Shown: positions 22,496 to 34,773 of the stretch, in pieces
Position numbering within the stretch: the stretch's first letter is position 1
Layout: every line of letters begins with the position of its first letter
Assembly: GCA_026018925.1 (NCBI GenBank)
Contig: JAKSZU010000025.1
Coordinates: forward strand, 20,997,391 to 21,061,390
Origin: Tupaia tana
Lineage: Eukaryota > Chordata > Mammalia > Scandentia > Tupaiidae
Length of the DNA: 64,000 bases
Direction of reading: 5' to 3'
Program-made: the position numbers and the translations under genes
The notes under the pieces: generated by a model
What the model saw: only the letters and a program-made list of their open reading frames with translations
Databases searched by the model: none
Told to the model about the DNA's origin: nothing

Positions 22496-23150
22496 AAATA
22501 ATTCAGTAGGTATGATTTGGATATCAGATACCAACAACATACCAGAGGGTTTGGTTCCAGACCATAAATGGCCTTCTAAAAGGTGTTTATTAATCTGTAC
22601 TTTATCTTCTAGCAGTTTGGAGTTTCCGCAAATGTCAAATATAAAAATATATGACCATATTTTCATTACAGAAAAATCATTTTAGTAGCACTGTTATAAG
22701 AGTTTTCCGGGGAAGAAAGGTTTTATAAAGTATAAGGAAATTATTTTACTGATATACCTTGAATATAAATGGATGTACTAGAATTAAAAAAAAATACATA
22801 AGGTAAATGAAAAATCTTTAAAAATTTGAGCCATTTGCAATGAATTGGAAGAAGAAAATAAATACCATAGAGGAAGGCCCCAGCCAATGAAGTGCCTGTT
22901 TGCTGACTTCCTGAAAAATAAAAAGCAAAGACTAAGCATGCCTAATTTTAGTATTTTTCAATTTCCATGGTATAAATATTCCTATGAAGAAAATGATTAG
23001 GTGCCCACAAGAGTCACTGAATATTGAGTTGGGAAGAGATACAACCAGTTCTCACAAGTCAAAGGAGAAAACCCCAGCACATGTGAACCCAGGACCAGAG
23101 GCTGGCATGACTAGGTTGATTAGAATGTTATTACAAGGGGCAAGAATTGG
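22496..23150. other. No gene or recognised repeat
   Basis: Unassigned AT-rich sequence between two SINEs. Confidence 0.5.
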
Positions 23151-23151
23151 G

Positions 23152-23418
23152 ACCAACAGTTGGCATAATGGCTACGTAGTATGTATGACTCCCACGTAGT
23201 CGACCACGGTCCAAGTCCAGGACCTGGTGGCTTAAACTCATTCCGGATGCGTGTGTGTGCATGCCCAAGATCCCAAGAAGAGAATGGAAGAGAAGGGATT
23301 GTAGTGTGGCCTGTGACCACCCTCTCCACTCGGGGGGTGATTTCTCACTTTCTGTCTCTGTCTTTCTGGCAAATGCACATGCCCTATAGCAAACAATCAA
23401 ACAAACAAACAAAAACCT
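23152..23418 (+). mobile_element. Long-form tRNA-SINE with small insertion in the head
   Basis: Head GGGACCAACAGTTGGCATAA, with an extra TAGTATGTATG-like stretch between A-box and GACTCCCACGTAGTCGACC. The core is GGAAGAGAAGGGATTGTAGT and the tail (CAAA)n. Confidence 0.87.
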
Positions 23419-23419
23419 T

Positions 23420-24840
23420 CCAACAACAAAAAAAAAGGTAAAATCTGTTGTAAAACTATTTCCTGTCTTGCAGACACAGATGTCCATTTTGGAAGCCAGT
23501 AATGGATAGAACTGATGAGAAAGTAAAACGTGGTGTTTGCTGTGATGGTAACCCTAGTAAAAACTGACGAATGACTGAGCTGAGGCAGCATTGATGGGAA
23601 ATGCAATGCTGGGGCATCATTTAAATGTAGTCATAATGCCAAAGGAAAGAAATAATTGATGAGAACTGATTTGTAGAAGAGAAAGAAACCAAGTACGTTT
23701 TTCAGATTTTTTTTTTTTTTTTTTGGATGGTTTGTTTTGAATGGTATCATTAGTCAAGGTAGAGAAACCATGGTTAAGTGGGGGAATAGAAATATAGGCA
23801 TTAAAAATAAGAATAAATTAAGTTTTTAATATACTGAGTTTCTATGTCCATAGCATTGGAGATAACCTATGGAGGGTTGTACTCAGCTGAGCTAAAATGC
23901 GTGGATGGAGTGTCACTAAATTGAGACCAAAAAAAAAAACATTACTAATGGTGAGAAGAAAACAGATAACACTATAGGAAAAAAATCAAAAATGCAAGAT
24001 GACTTCTAGAACATCTTGGTTACATGAAAAAAAATGGTAAAAGATAAAGCCAGAAATATGTTTCTTGTGTAGCTTGGATAAAGACTAAAATACTAAAATG
24101 AAAGAATTAGAGGATGGCGGTGGAGATGTTGGAAGAAAGAAATATGATCTAAGAAGAACTTTATAAAAAAATATTGTAATTCATGAGATGATTTAAAACA
24201 AGGGGAATCAAAAATAGTAAGTCCTAAGAGGGTGTTTGGAGTAGTTTGGACTTTAGTAAGAAGTAAAAATATGATGAAACTGATGGTATTTCAAAACAAG
24301 TGACTATGTGAGACCACCATTTTCTTTTTATGCAGTAAAACCACTGACTTGAAGGAAACGTACTCTTTGCTGGTCCAGATGTTCAGAACTGAAATAGCAG
24401 CCAGCAATGATACTATTTTTAAATGACTGTGAAGCATACAATTTTAGAAAGAGAAAAATAAGGCAGGAAATGCCATGCCTATTAGTAGATTCGGATCTTA
24501 GACTGTTTGGGTTGCATGTGAGTTAAGCTAATGTGTATAATGGAACTTAGAGCCAAACAGAGTTGGTTCAGGGGAGAAAAATAGCTGTGATATTGCATCT
24601 ATCTGCTTTATCATGAAATTTTGTTTATTTTTCCCCATTCTGCAATCAGACCTGATGTTTTGTTTTGCTATAAAATATAAAAATCAAAGTGCAGCCTTGT
24701 TGAGATCTTCTAATATCTTTAGTAATAACTAGAGGTGTTTCTTTTCTCCTAGATGGCATGTCTTTTAGAAAGGATGGTTTAAAGTTGATCTCGAACACAG
24801 TATACATTAGAACAAACATAACATTTATTTTATTCTAATT
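23420..24840. other. Gene-free, no clear repeat
   Basis: Holds a poly(T) at about 23,708-23,725. Stretches at 23.9-24.3 kb read like old LINE-type A-rich sequence, but I cannot assign a family. Confidence 0.45.
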
Positions 24841-24844
24841 TTTA

Positions 24845-25104
24845 AAATTTTACCAGAGGTAATGTGTACTTGCTGGAGAGAGAGAGAGAGAGAGAGAGAA
24901 ACAGACAGAGAGAAAGTAAGAAATCACTCCTCATAAGGAATGGTCAGGTCATAGTCCCTTCTCTGTTTTTCCAGTCTTTCAGGATTTGGGTCACACAGGC
25001 ACACACACATTACATATTTTTCAAGTCTGTGCCCAAGAGTCAAACCACGCAGTCGGTCATTTGAAACATAGCTTCTTTAACCACCTTATTATGGACTGGC
25101 TGAA
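24845..25104 (-). mobile_element. Diverged long-form tRNA-SINE with (GA)n
   Basis: Reverse order: GTGTACTTGCTGGAGAGAGA with a GA run at 24,876-24,899, CATAGTCCCTTCTCTGTTTT, TTTCAGGATTTGGGTCACAC, GTCAAACCACGCAGTCGGTC, ending TTATTATGGACTGGCTG. Confidence 0.78.
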
Positions 25105-28100
25105 AATATCATTTTTAGAAGTTTGTTATTTGTACCATAAATAATACCTTGAATATTACTGCTGTGTCTAATTTACAAGTATTTGTATCATTTAGACATT
25201 ATCACTTGGCCTGAATGGATACACTATGTTTTACTGTCATTTTTAGCTATAATATTTATAATTTGGAACAAAATGTCCCCTTGATTTGTTTTTTTAATTT
25301 TAGTGTGTTTTGATCACAGTGTAAAAATTTTTAATGAGAAATACTTCCTTCTCTAGTTCCTTTAACCTTAAATTATCTGTTCCTTTTGGGAAATTATTTT
25401 GCAATCATTACTAAGATTTTATTCACAAATGATGTGGACTATGCTGGTGATAAGGTATTTTTTAGCATGTTGGTTACTTTGATTATTGTTTACCTTTGCA
25501 GGATGAGAATTTATATATTTTTCTTACTAATGATACTTAGAATTATAACCTATTAGTTATACTCGCCAGATATGAAGCTTAATCTTATCATTTTGATTTC
25601 ATAGTAAAACCAAGTGCTTGGTTCCGAATACTGCTTGCTAAATGAATGTTGAAAATGATGGCATGCAGTTCCTACAATATCTTTTCTACTTTTCTTCATA
25701 TCTCTCAGAAAATTTTTGCATTTTATATAAATTATATCCTTGCAAATATTTTTGAAATTTTCCAATTCTACTACAATTTGAACACATCTTTGCTCATAAC
25801 TTTTTTCAACTGCCATTCTGGTTGGCTGGAGTTTGCCTTCCTGACTCTATTTTAGAGGTTTACTCCCCCACAGTTCTCATTAGCACCTTTACTTGAAGAT
25901 AGATTCAGGAAGAGAAAGCAGGCGTTATTTAACTCAATCATTTTCCTTTTGCTGGAAGCTATCATTTGAAACAAGCAAGCAAAAGGAAAAAAAAACTACT
26001 AGAAAAACTGTGTGCATATGTATGGATTTCAATAACCCAAGTTAACCCTGGTAGCATTTACTTGGATAGTTGAAAATTGGTGACGATAATAATATAGTGA
26101 TTAGATCTCACTAATAATCTAAAGGAAACTACAATTTATCCAGCCCCTACCAAGAAATAATATTGAAAAATTAAAATGTTCCAATTTGCAAAGGAAGGAT
26201 AATAGAATCACAGATAAAGTATGGTAGATAATAAGACGGAGAAATTAAGAAAAATAATCTCGATACGGAATCAGACTTTTTTAAAAGTACTAACATGAAA
26301 GCGTATGTCTTCCTTAGACTCATCTCATCAAGCATTTCCATCTTAATGCCATCCTCTAACTATAAATTTATCATTTAAATAATATTTGGTTTAGATTTAA
26401 AGACTTTGAGAGAGTTTTTCTGGATTTGCATTAAATATTTACATATATATTTTAGTCGTGGAGTAGGTATGATAGTTTGAATGACTAATGAATTAGTAAT
26501 ATGTTTTTCAATAGAGCTATTCCCCTGGGTATGTGAAATATCAGCTGACTTGCATTTATACTGAGTATATTCCACAAGGAAAGAAATCTTAACCTGTCAC
26601 AGAGGGTGAAGAATTTGAGTTGTCAATGGTAGTCACCAGAGTTGATGGTAGCTGTGAATGTGTAATTCTGCCACAACTTAGAGTTATCTCATAAACAATA
26701 TTAGAACAATCATTGTTTCAAAACTCATTATTTTTAATGCTTACAAAAATCAGTGGGTATATACTAATTTACAATGTATAAAGAATTTTCATGAATTCTA
26801 TCTTAGTTCATTTTTGCTTCTACTCTGTAAGTCATAGTACAGTCTGTGTGTTGAAACCGATTTTATTCAGTAGTATTAATTAGTATTCCCACTTGATGGA
26901 AAAAGTACAAAAGTTCAAGAATTGTTAGTGATTAAGCCACCTGTAATGGGCTTAAATGCCAGCATTCTGGCTCCAAATCCTTGTAATTTCTCTGTAAAAG
27001 TAGAAGGGTGTAAAAGAAAATGTCTACTGGTTACTTGGAAAAAAATTTGAATATGAAAAACACAAAGTAATGATTAATGTTGGCAATGGTAAATATGCTT
27101 ATTTCCTTGCTATTATGTACTGCATAAATGCTTTGAAAAACCACCTCATATCCCACAAAGATGTACAACAATTATATATAAATAAAAATTATAATAAAAA
27201 TATTTTAATAAAAAGTCTCCATCCTGTTTATATTAGACTTTCAAATAAAATCTATAGAAAACAGAGATTGGGAGTCTGAATATTAAATAATACCAAACAA
27301 TGGAATGCCTAATTCTAGTTAAGACTTAAAATGTTAAAAACCATGGCTCCCAGTCATATACCAGAAACTAACCACATAAACTAGAAAAGTGTATGTTTTT
27401 AAATCTGTAAGAAAGTTTAAGAATAAGGAAACCTAACTAAATACATTTCAGAGTAAGGCAAGTTGTTTACAGAAGGAAAAAAAAAATTAAAAAGTCTCTC
27501 AAGAGTTCTTATCCCTGAACAGAATAGGCTAGTGAGAAAATAAGGAACCTGATAAAGACTGAAGTAAGGAAAAGTCAAACTGAGTGTTAATAATTCTTTA
27601 ATTTCTGAATGTATAATAATATGGCAGATTAAAATTTCAGAGATTCCCAATCACAGGACAAGTCTCTACTACTCTTCAATTCTCTTTCACAAGTTTTGTT
27701 AAATACTTGAGTTTAGAATGTCAAAATATAGAAGCAGGTAAAACAAACAAACAAACAAACAAAAACTGGGAAAAATCCATACAAGGCACTTTGCTATTCA
27801 ATTCTAGGAATCCAGAGCTGGGACCGTTGCAACCAGGAGAGTTGAGTAAAATCTAAGAAATTGTTGGCATTCATCTTCAGTTCACCTTCAGAAGGCTGAG
27901 GGCCAGACTTGAGAAATAATGAAAACCCTTTTTAGCATTTAGAGTAAAATATCCATCTTCTGTTTACCAGGGAGTGGGGGAATCAGAAGCATAGAAAAAA
28001 TTCCCTGGAGCAGTAAGTGACCAGAGAACAAGGAGGACACTAGAGTAACTTTAAAACTGAGAAGCTGAACTGTATAATGGACAGATGTCATCTATAAAAT

Positions 28101-28121
28101 AGATAGATGGATGATAGATAC

Positions 28122-28160
<39 letters not shown>

Positions 28161-28300
28161 CAAATAGACATTCAAATGAGCATGTAAATGCAATATATAT
28201 TTTTATAAAAATATATATTAAAGACAGGAACAGATGTGGTCAAGATATTGAAATCATATAGGAACTTGAAAATAACCATATGGTTTTATAGAAAATATTG
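25105..28300. other. 3.2 kb gene-free stretch with a (GATA)n microsatellite
   Basis: No SINE and no coding exon seen. It contains an (AAAC)n run at about 27,740-27,762 and a (GATA)n run at about 28,118-28,160. The remainder is unassigned AT-rich DNA. Confidence 0.5.
28118..28160. repeat. (GATA)n microsatellite
   Basis: About ten GATA units, preceded by imperfect GATA/GATG units from about 28,098. Confidence 0.95.
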
Positions 28301-28309
28301 ACAAAATTT

Positions 28310-28445
28310 GCAAAACGATAACAAGGGGCTGGAATTTGTAATAATGCTGGAAGCCTTAATGAGAGCAATTAGACAAGAAAACACAATTAAAGACATTCAA
28401 ATTCAAAAGTAGAAAATAGAGGTAATAGCCAGATACATTTTCTCA
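28310..28445 (+). mobile_element. L1 ORF2 reverse-transcriptase fragment
   Basis: The plus strand reads through words equivalent to VIMLEALMRAIRQE followed by IKDIQIQK, matching the L1 RT segment that usually reads [23 protein letters not shown]. It ends in a stop just after. Only about 45 codons remain. Confidence 0.7.
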
Positions 28446-28449
28446 TATA

Positions 28450-29185
28450 TTGAGTAGATTCCCAACTTTTGTAAATGAAGGGAATGCTTCATTAATTACA
28501 AAAGAAGGCAATTTCTTATATTACCTGTGTTTCTTCTAAACAACTGTAGACATGTTATTGTGGCCACTTTCTGTATCTAACTTCAAAGGTTACATTGGCC
28601 TTGTTGTCATTATTTTCTGACATATGATGTCTTTGTAAGTAATGGCAATTGGTAGCAGCATGGCTTATCAAGTATCCTATTAGGAGAGAAATAAATATGT
28701 CAACTACTTCACTATCCTCCAGATGGTAACTCTTAAAAGAGTTCATGTTATCAAGCACAAAGGCTATTAAATAGCTTTATGATAATGGAAAAAGAAGTGC
28801 TTATAAAAAATACTAAGTATCCTTAGCCACAATTCTTACATTTCCATTTTCAATCTACTCTCTCTTTTTTTTTAAACCATCCAACTTGGCATATATTTCT
28901 TTTTCTTTCATGACTTTGTTTTCTTTCACACATTATTGGGTAATGTTTATAATTTGTTAAACTCACTCAGTGTTAAATTTGTAGCAGAGCACTAGAAATA
29001 AAAGAGAATATTTTAAGGCTTAATTTATTATGTAAGAAAACTATCACAAAATCAGATTTTTAACCTAGCTATGATGTGCAGTGGGATTTAGCTCCTGTAA
29101 ATTTGTAATAATAGCACCTATGAATAAGACTATGTTTTCTATTAGAAAAATGTAGATATACCAAAGAAGACATGTTATTATTATT
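28450..29185. other. No gene or recognised repeat
   Basis: Unassigned AT-rich sequence. It might include more decayed L1. Confidence 0.45.
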
Positions 29186-29189
29186 AATT

Positions 29190-29434
29190 TTTAATTTTTT
29201 TTTTTTTTTTTTTTTTTTTGCCAGAAGGCATGTGCACTCACTAGAGAGAGAGAAAGAGGGAAGGAGAAAGAGAAAGTGAGAAAATACTCCCTATGGGGGA
29301 ATATTCAAACCACAGTCTCTACTCCTCCATTTCTTCCTCCTTTTGGGATTTTGGACACCTATGCACATGGACTCTAAATGAACTCTACGGATGATCATGT
29401 GAGATCCAGCAGCCTTAACCGTGTCATAGACTGG
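29190..29434 (-). mobile_element. tRNA-SINE with long poly(T) (reversed tail)
   Basis: About 26 T at 29,194-29,219, then AGAAGGCATGTGCACTCACT, a GA-rich part, TCTACTCCTCCATTTCTTCC, and TTAACCGTGTCATAGACTGG at the right end. Confidence 0.8.
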
Positions 29435-29940
29435 CCTTAAAATATTATTTAATGGGATTTTCATTATAGAAAACTACTTTTATAAAACCTGGCAATATTT
29501 TTATATCTATACGTCTCTTTTTCTATTTCCTCATACACACATAGAAAAAGTTTTGATTTTAAAATTGATTTTTAATGAGGCAAATCCCTCAGATTTAGAA
29601 TAGAATCCCTAAAGGCTCTCTATCAATTGCTTTCGATTAAGCTAATGACTTTTTAAATGAATTATTTTAGGGAAAAGAACTAATGAACTTACAACCATCC
29701 TTTTCACCCTACTTTAAAAATCTTCAGGCAAGAAATGCTTTATGGCAGGATACTTTATTCAATTTCTAAGAAAAGTACTTTCCAATTATTACAAAATAAA
29801 TAAAATGGGCTCCAGACTAAGAATGACTTCTTTGTGTCTTGGGGTTTCTCAAGTTACTTCTGTTGAAAGCCATGAAAAGCAGTTCTGAAGGGTGTGTTAT
29901 ACTAGGAAATCTGAAGATGGACAGACAGAATAGGAGAACA
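29435..29940. other. No gene or recognised repeat
   Basis: Unassigned AT-rich sequence leading to a short L1 fragment. Confidence 0.5.
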
Positions 29941-29944
29941 AAAA

Positions 29945-30060
29945 AGAACCAAGAAAATGCTCAACTTAATGGTAGGAACAAGTCTGGAAATACCAATAAT
30001 AATGGTGAATGTTAACTTCCAGGAATTAAATGGGAAGATGGGACCATAGTAACACTGCAA
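29945..30060 (+). mobile_element. L1 ORF1/ORF2 junction fragment
   Basis: CCAAGAAAATGCTCAACTTA, ATGGTAGGAACAAGTCTGGA and AATACCAATAATAATGGTGA match the L1 region just before and at the start of ORF2. The same words occur on the opposite strand at about 30,850-30,895, at the 3' end of the antisense ORF1 fragment. Confidence 0.65.
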
Positions 30061-30705
30061 ATTCAACAGAAGAGAGATGAATTACATGAGACTGAACGAG
30101 TGAAATAGAATTTTATGATTTTTGACTAAAGCATTACTGCTTTTCTTTTGTTCTTTGTTTTCCAGAATTAAGGATCTTTATTTTCTTTTGAGCTATTGAT
30201 AAGTTCAGCAATTTGTCAACTTATTTTTTAAATTTAAACATAAACTTTTTTCCCTTCCTGATCCCTCTGGAATTGGAAAATATTTTTGAGTATTCTTATT
30301 TTATAGCAGAATGGTTATTTGCATAAGTTTAATAATATCTGTTGCCTTGCATTAGAAATTGGAAACACTGGTTATTGCCAGGGCTTTGACTGGAATATCA
30401 TATCTGAAGATATGACCAGAAAGATAAGGAACTAAGGTTGATCTCAAGAAAGCCAACAGAAGCTCTTAAAAGGATTGCCTGGTCCCATAAACAGTACTGC
30501 CTTGCAGGAACATAAAGAATGTCACTTCCTTAGGTGCCCAAAAAACCTTTAAGTACAGAACTTAAAGGTACAGTCAGTTGATGAAATTCTGACTTAGCAG
30601 CCTTGGGAGGATTTTTAGAGTCTGATCTGAAGTTCTTTATAAAAGGTTCCAGCAAAGTCAACTAAACCAATGAGAATTCTTATGGGGGTTTGTGCAAATA
30701 ACTGT
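30061..30705. other. No gene or recognised repeat
   Basis: Unassigned AT-rich sequence before the left 145-bp direct repeat. Confidence 0.5.
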
Positions 30706-30709
30706 GTCT

Positions 30710-30852
30710 ACACAGTATCTTATCAAAAATACTTGTTTGATAAATTAACTATAAATTGTGAATAAAAAGCTAGTCCTTTTATTTATATCTTTATACAGTC
30801 ATTAAACAAGCATCAATTTAATTCATATGCATGCAGTTTATTGATATTTCCA
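30710..30852 (+). repeat. Left copy of a ~145-bp direct repeat flanking an L1 fragment
   Basis: From TGTCTACACAGTATCTTATC to CATATGCATGCAGTTTATTG this stretch is nearly identical to 32,918-33,058, with only a handful of differences (for example AAAAATACTTG against AATAAATACTTG). Confidence 0.92.
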
Positions 30853-32280
30853 GACCTGTTCCTATCATTAAGTGAGCCATTTTCTTGGGTGTTTTTTATT
30901 CTCTTATAATTGTGCATCTGACTTTTTAGTTTTCCTGGCATAGTACTCCCTTCTGAACCTCTTGAAGAGATGTTCTAGAGTTGGTAAATTCTTTCAGATT
31001 TTGTTTATCCAAGAATGTTTTTATCTTTTTTCCTCATATGAAGGATAATCTCAATGGGTATAGTATTCTTGGTTGAAATTGTTTTTCATTTAATGCTTTC
31101 ACTATATTTTCCCATTCCCTTCTTGCCTGCATTATTTCCGATGGGAGGTCTGATGTTAGCCTGATGGGGAGACATGTGTAAGTAACTCGATATTTCCCTC
31201 TTGTCAATTTTAGTATTTTGTCTTTGCTTGTGGTTTTGGCCAATCTGGCCGTGATGTGTCTTAGAGAGGATCTTCTTGGATTGATTCTGTTTGGGAGTCT
31301 ACGTATTTCTTGGATCTGAATATTTGAATACCTTGCTAGGTTTGGAAAATTTTCTTCCAGTATTTCATTAAATAAATTATCAATGCCCTTATTATTTTCC
31401 TTTCTTTTCTGGAATACCAATTATTAGGACATTGGGGCATTTGATGGTATCCTGTATTTCTCATATATTATCCACATTTTTCTTGGTTGTTTTCTCAGTC
31501 TTTCTGATGCTTTTTTCTAAGTCAGAGACTTTGTCTTCTATGTTCGCAATTTGATCTTCTGTGTAACCTAATCTACTCTTAATACTCTCGAGGGAGGTTT
31601 TCATTTTCTTTATCACATTCTTCATCCCTAACAGTTGCTTGATTCTATTTTAAGGTGCCTATTTCTTCTTTCAACTCATCAAAAGTACTTCCTCACTTCC
31701 TTCAGGAGCTCATTGCCTCCTTTTTCTTGCATCTCAATTAGTTTGGTTACTACAAATATTTCGAGTTGCTTATCTGACATATGCACAACTTCCCTTGTGT
31801 AGTCTGTGGGTGATATGGAATTAACGTTTTCCTTTGTGGAAGAGACATTTTGTTGGTTGCTCAAATTTCTTATGCCTCTGTGATTGTTCCTACTCATCTG
31901 GCAATCTATATGTTCCTTCCTAAATTATTCAAGGTGTCTCTGAGCATTCAGAGGTGTGCAGGAGTAGAAAATTGGCGATCTCTCTTCTGCTCTGCCTCTC
32001 TGTTGTTTGACAGTACCCTGCACTGTTGTCACTGGTCCTGGGTAGCCCAAAGTCCTCCCTGCTTCTAAAGAACAGGTATGACTCCAACTGAGCTGTTGAA
32101 CTTCACTTTAGGAGCAAAGAAAATATTTGAGCCATTTTATATGAAACACCAAAGTTCTGAGAGTCCAAAGGCCAGTGGGGTGGGGGGGGGGTGTGTGCAG
32201 CTGGAGATGGACCACAGGTCCTGGCCATTAAGGCCTGCAGCCACAGGTAGCCTGGTGTCCAGCAAGCTGCTCTCTTGAAC
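30853..32280 (-). mobile_element. L1 (or HAL1-like) 5' part: 5' UTR plus disabled ORF1, ORF2 missing
   Basis: Reading the minus strand: 5' UTR at about 31,900-32,280, then ORF1 starting with MSRNNHRGIRNL near 31,897, passing through frameshifts. The conserved C-terminal half at 31,034-31,420 contains NLFNEILEENFPNL, IQIQEIRRLPNRI, TYTCLPIRLTSDLPSE and FQPRILYPLRLSF, all typical of the L1 ORF1 RNA-binding (transposase_22) protein. The C-terminal end continues in another frame to about 30,925. The copy stops at the start of ORF2 without a poly(A) tail. ORF1p normally coats L1 RNA; this copy is broken by at least two frame changes. An old 3'-truncated L1 or a HAL1 are both possible. Confidence 0.85.
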
Positions 32281-32429
32281 CAGTCTTCATTTCAGCAACT
32301 TACTCTTTAATCTCAAGTCTCTCCATATATTAAAAGTGGCTAATTATACTTACCTTAAGCAGTTGTCAAAAAAAATAAGGTTTAAATTTAGGTAAAGCAC
32401 AATATTAAAAGTAGTTTTCTTCTATATTC

Positions 32430-32490
32430 ATCTATGTATTTCCATCACCTAGAACAGGACTCAGTACATAGTAGCTATATCATTTCCTAT
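32430..32490 (+). mobile_element. MIR/L2 3' scrap
   Basis: CACCTAGAACAGGACTCAGT followed by ACATAGTAGCTAT resembles the 'AACAGTGCCTGGCACATAGTAGGTGC' end of MIR/L2, shortened here. Only about 60 bp. Confidence 0.45.
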
Positions 32491-32499
32491 TACTTTATA

Positions 32500-32935
32500 A
32501 ATAAGTTATCACTAATTAAGAAGCTAAGACAATACAAGTTTATTATCTTACAATTCTGGAGCTTAGAGGTTCTAAAATGAATGTTGTGAAATTTTTTTTT
32601 CTGTGAAGTTTCTAGGGAAATATCTCTTCCTTGCCTGTCTTAGCTTCTAAAGCTTGTAGACACTACCAAGCGTGTGTCCTTAGCTCTTTGCCCTTTTTTC
32701 TCATCATCCATACTTTACCTCCTACTCTGACAGTGACTCCAACTCCTCTGTCTGTCTCTTGTAAGGACCTTTGTGATCATATTGGGTCCACATTGCCAAT
32801 CCTGAGGAATTTTCCATCATAATGTTCTTAATATGCAAGTCCCTTTTTCTATAAAAGGTGATATATTATTCATGGGTTTGGAGAATTAGGGCATAGCATT
32901 TTTGAGGAGCCATTACTCTGTCTACACAGTATCTT
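32500..32935 (+). mobile_element. Old eutherian repeat, class not assigned
   Basis: AAGTTTATTATCTTACAATT, CTGGAGCTTAGAGGTTCTAA, TCTTCCTTGCCTGTCTTAGC, CTTGTAAGGACCTTTGTGAT, CATATTGGGTCCACATTGCC and GAGGAGCCATTACTCTGTCT follow the same general repeat layout as 14,398-15,515. The end abuts the right 145-bp repeat. Confidence 0.6.
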
Positions 32936-33058
32936 ATCAATAAATACTTGTTTGATAAATTAACTATAGATTATGAGTAAAAAGCTAGTCCTTTTATTTA
33001 TATCTTTATGCAGTTATTAAACAAGCATCAATTTAATTCATATGCATGCAGTTTATTG
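32918..33058 (+). repeat. Right copy of the ~145-bp direct repeat
   Basis: Direct-orientation match to 30,710-30,852, displaced by about 2.2 kb. It is followed by a different sequence (AAAGCCTGACTTGG), so the match ends sharply. Confidence 0.92.
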
Positions 33059-33277
33059 AAAGCCTGACTTGGTAGAATACAAATAGAAAACAACTTCTTT
33101 TCTCACAGCACTTAATTACAAACCATTTAAATCACTTGTTTTTCTCCTGACTCTGAAAGAAACTTTGGCAGGTATCATAGATTTTTCTGTTTATTCTCAA
33201 ATAATAAAAAAATCCCTCCAGCCACCATTAAGTAACACAAATAAAGTATATTTTGGGCATTAAAACATTTAAATGTA

Positions 33278-33535
33278 GGGACCAATAGTTAGCGTAATGG
33301 CTATATTGCTAAACTCCCATGTATTCGATCATGGTTCAGGTCCTGGACCTGGTGGCTTAAACTCACACCGGGCACATGTGCGTGTGTGCCCAAGATCCAG
33401 AGAGGAGAATGGAGGAGAAGGGATTGTGGCATGGCCATTCCCCCTGGGGATTGATTTCTCACTTTCTGTCTCTCTGTCTCTCTCTGTTGAGTGCATGCAC
33501 CCTGTAGCAAAAAACCTCTCCAAAAAAGTTTTTAA
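33278..33535 (+). mobile_element. Long-form tRNA-SINE
   Basis: Head GGGACCAATAGTTAGCGTAA, B-box-like GGTTCAGGTCCTGGACC, core GGAGGAGAAGGGATTGTGGC, tail CACCCTGTAGCAAAAAACCT. Confidence 0.9.
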
Positions 33536-33709
33536 TGCAATGTGATATCAGAATTTTTATATATTTGACATTTTTCTTACCCTAGTTTATATCATACTAG
33601 GCCAGAACACCTGCAATAGAGATTAAGAAGTCATAATTATTTTTCTCTCTCTTTCTATCCTCTTTCTAGAATGGAAAAGAAAAGCTAGGCTATAAAATAT
33701 TTTAATGAA

Positions 33710-34040
33710 GAAGCTCACCATGTATAATGTCTTGCTGGTACATTCTTGAAGGGACAGATGTAAAGGCTGGCTTGCTTTTAGGGAGGTGTTTACAAATTCT
33801 TTGGAAAACCACCACGGGAATAGCTCTTGGTCACAGTTTTCAGTGGTATGAATGATGTCTTGCCCATATGGCCGTATAAAAGTTCCACCACAACCTCCTC
33901 CATTTTGTCAGTCTACCTTCTCTTTAAAGTCTCCTCTCATTTTTCCCCCTCCTAAGAGTCCTCTTGTGCAGAATACTTCTAAAATAAATCACTCAGTCTC
34001 CTTCCTCATCGGACCATCATTTGGTTCATGAGAAATGCAC
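33710..34040 (+). mobile_element. Possible solo LTR (tentative)
   Basis: A TATA-box-like TATAAAAG at 33,875-33,882 is followed about 100 bp later by a polyadenylation signal AATAAA at 33,983-33,988, with a C/T-rich stretch between. This spacing is that of a U3-R-U5 layout. I see no family match and no clear ends, and no viral gene next to it. Confidence 0.3.
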
Positions 34041-34344
34041 AAGCATCCCTGCCTCAAAATAGATAAAATGTTCTCGGAATTTTCCATATTCTGCCATATG
34101 GCAGGAGTAACTTTAGCTTTAGACTCTCAGCCAAAAAATTTCTGTCATGATTCAGATGCCAGTATCTGTCTCTCAAATCCCAAGGGAAACGTATTATAGA
34201 TTCTCCAAAAGAATTTCCTATGAATTCTTCTGATTTGGATTCTTTTTATCATTCTGTCTCAAGAAGTCTTCATTATTGTATTTTCAATCTCTAATGAAGT
34301 TTTTAGCTTGGAAAGGATAGGGAAGTAATAGATTAACATTATCA

Positions 34345-34580
34345 GTAGAAATGGCATGATGGTTAAAATGCTGTACTTCCACACGGCCAACTATGGTTCA
34401 AGTCCCAGACCTAGCAGATTGAAAATCATGCTGAATGCATGTGTGTATGTGCCCAAAATCTCAAGAGGAGAATAGATGGGATGGGGTTGCAGCATGGCCA
34501 TCTCCCTTTGGAGTGATTTCTCGCTTTCACTCTCACTGTCTCTCTCCAGTGAGCGTGCATGCCCTATGGCAAAAATCTTT
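34345..34580 (+). mobile_element. Diverged long-form tRNA-SINE
   Basis: Head AAATGGCATGATGGTTAAAA, B-box-like GGTTCAAGTCCCAGACC, AATCTCAAGAGGAGAATAGA and tail TGCCCTATGGCAAAAATC. Confidence 0.82.
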
Positions 34581-34773
34581 TTAAAAAATTTAAAAACATT
34601 TCCAGTATGTGTTTCAAAATCTCTAGCATATTTAAAGATCGGTCTTATGTTTCATTTTATAATACATGCAATTTCAAAAATGATGGCGTTCTGACATTTT
34701 TATATCATTGCCAACATACTAAAAGTAAATAATCCCAATTTACATTATTTTTTCACTTACATGGAATGAAATA

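Noticed and set aside
31034-31420. A host protein gene on the minus strand
   Set aside because: The translation is the L1 ORF1 C-terminal half and lies in a truncated L1 with frame breaks.
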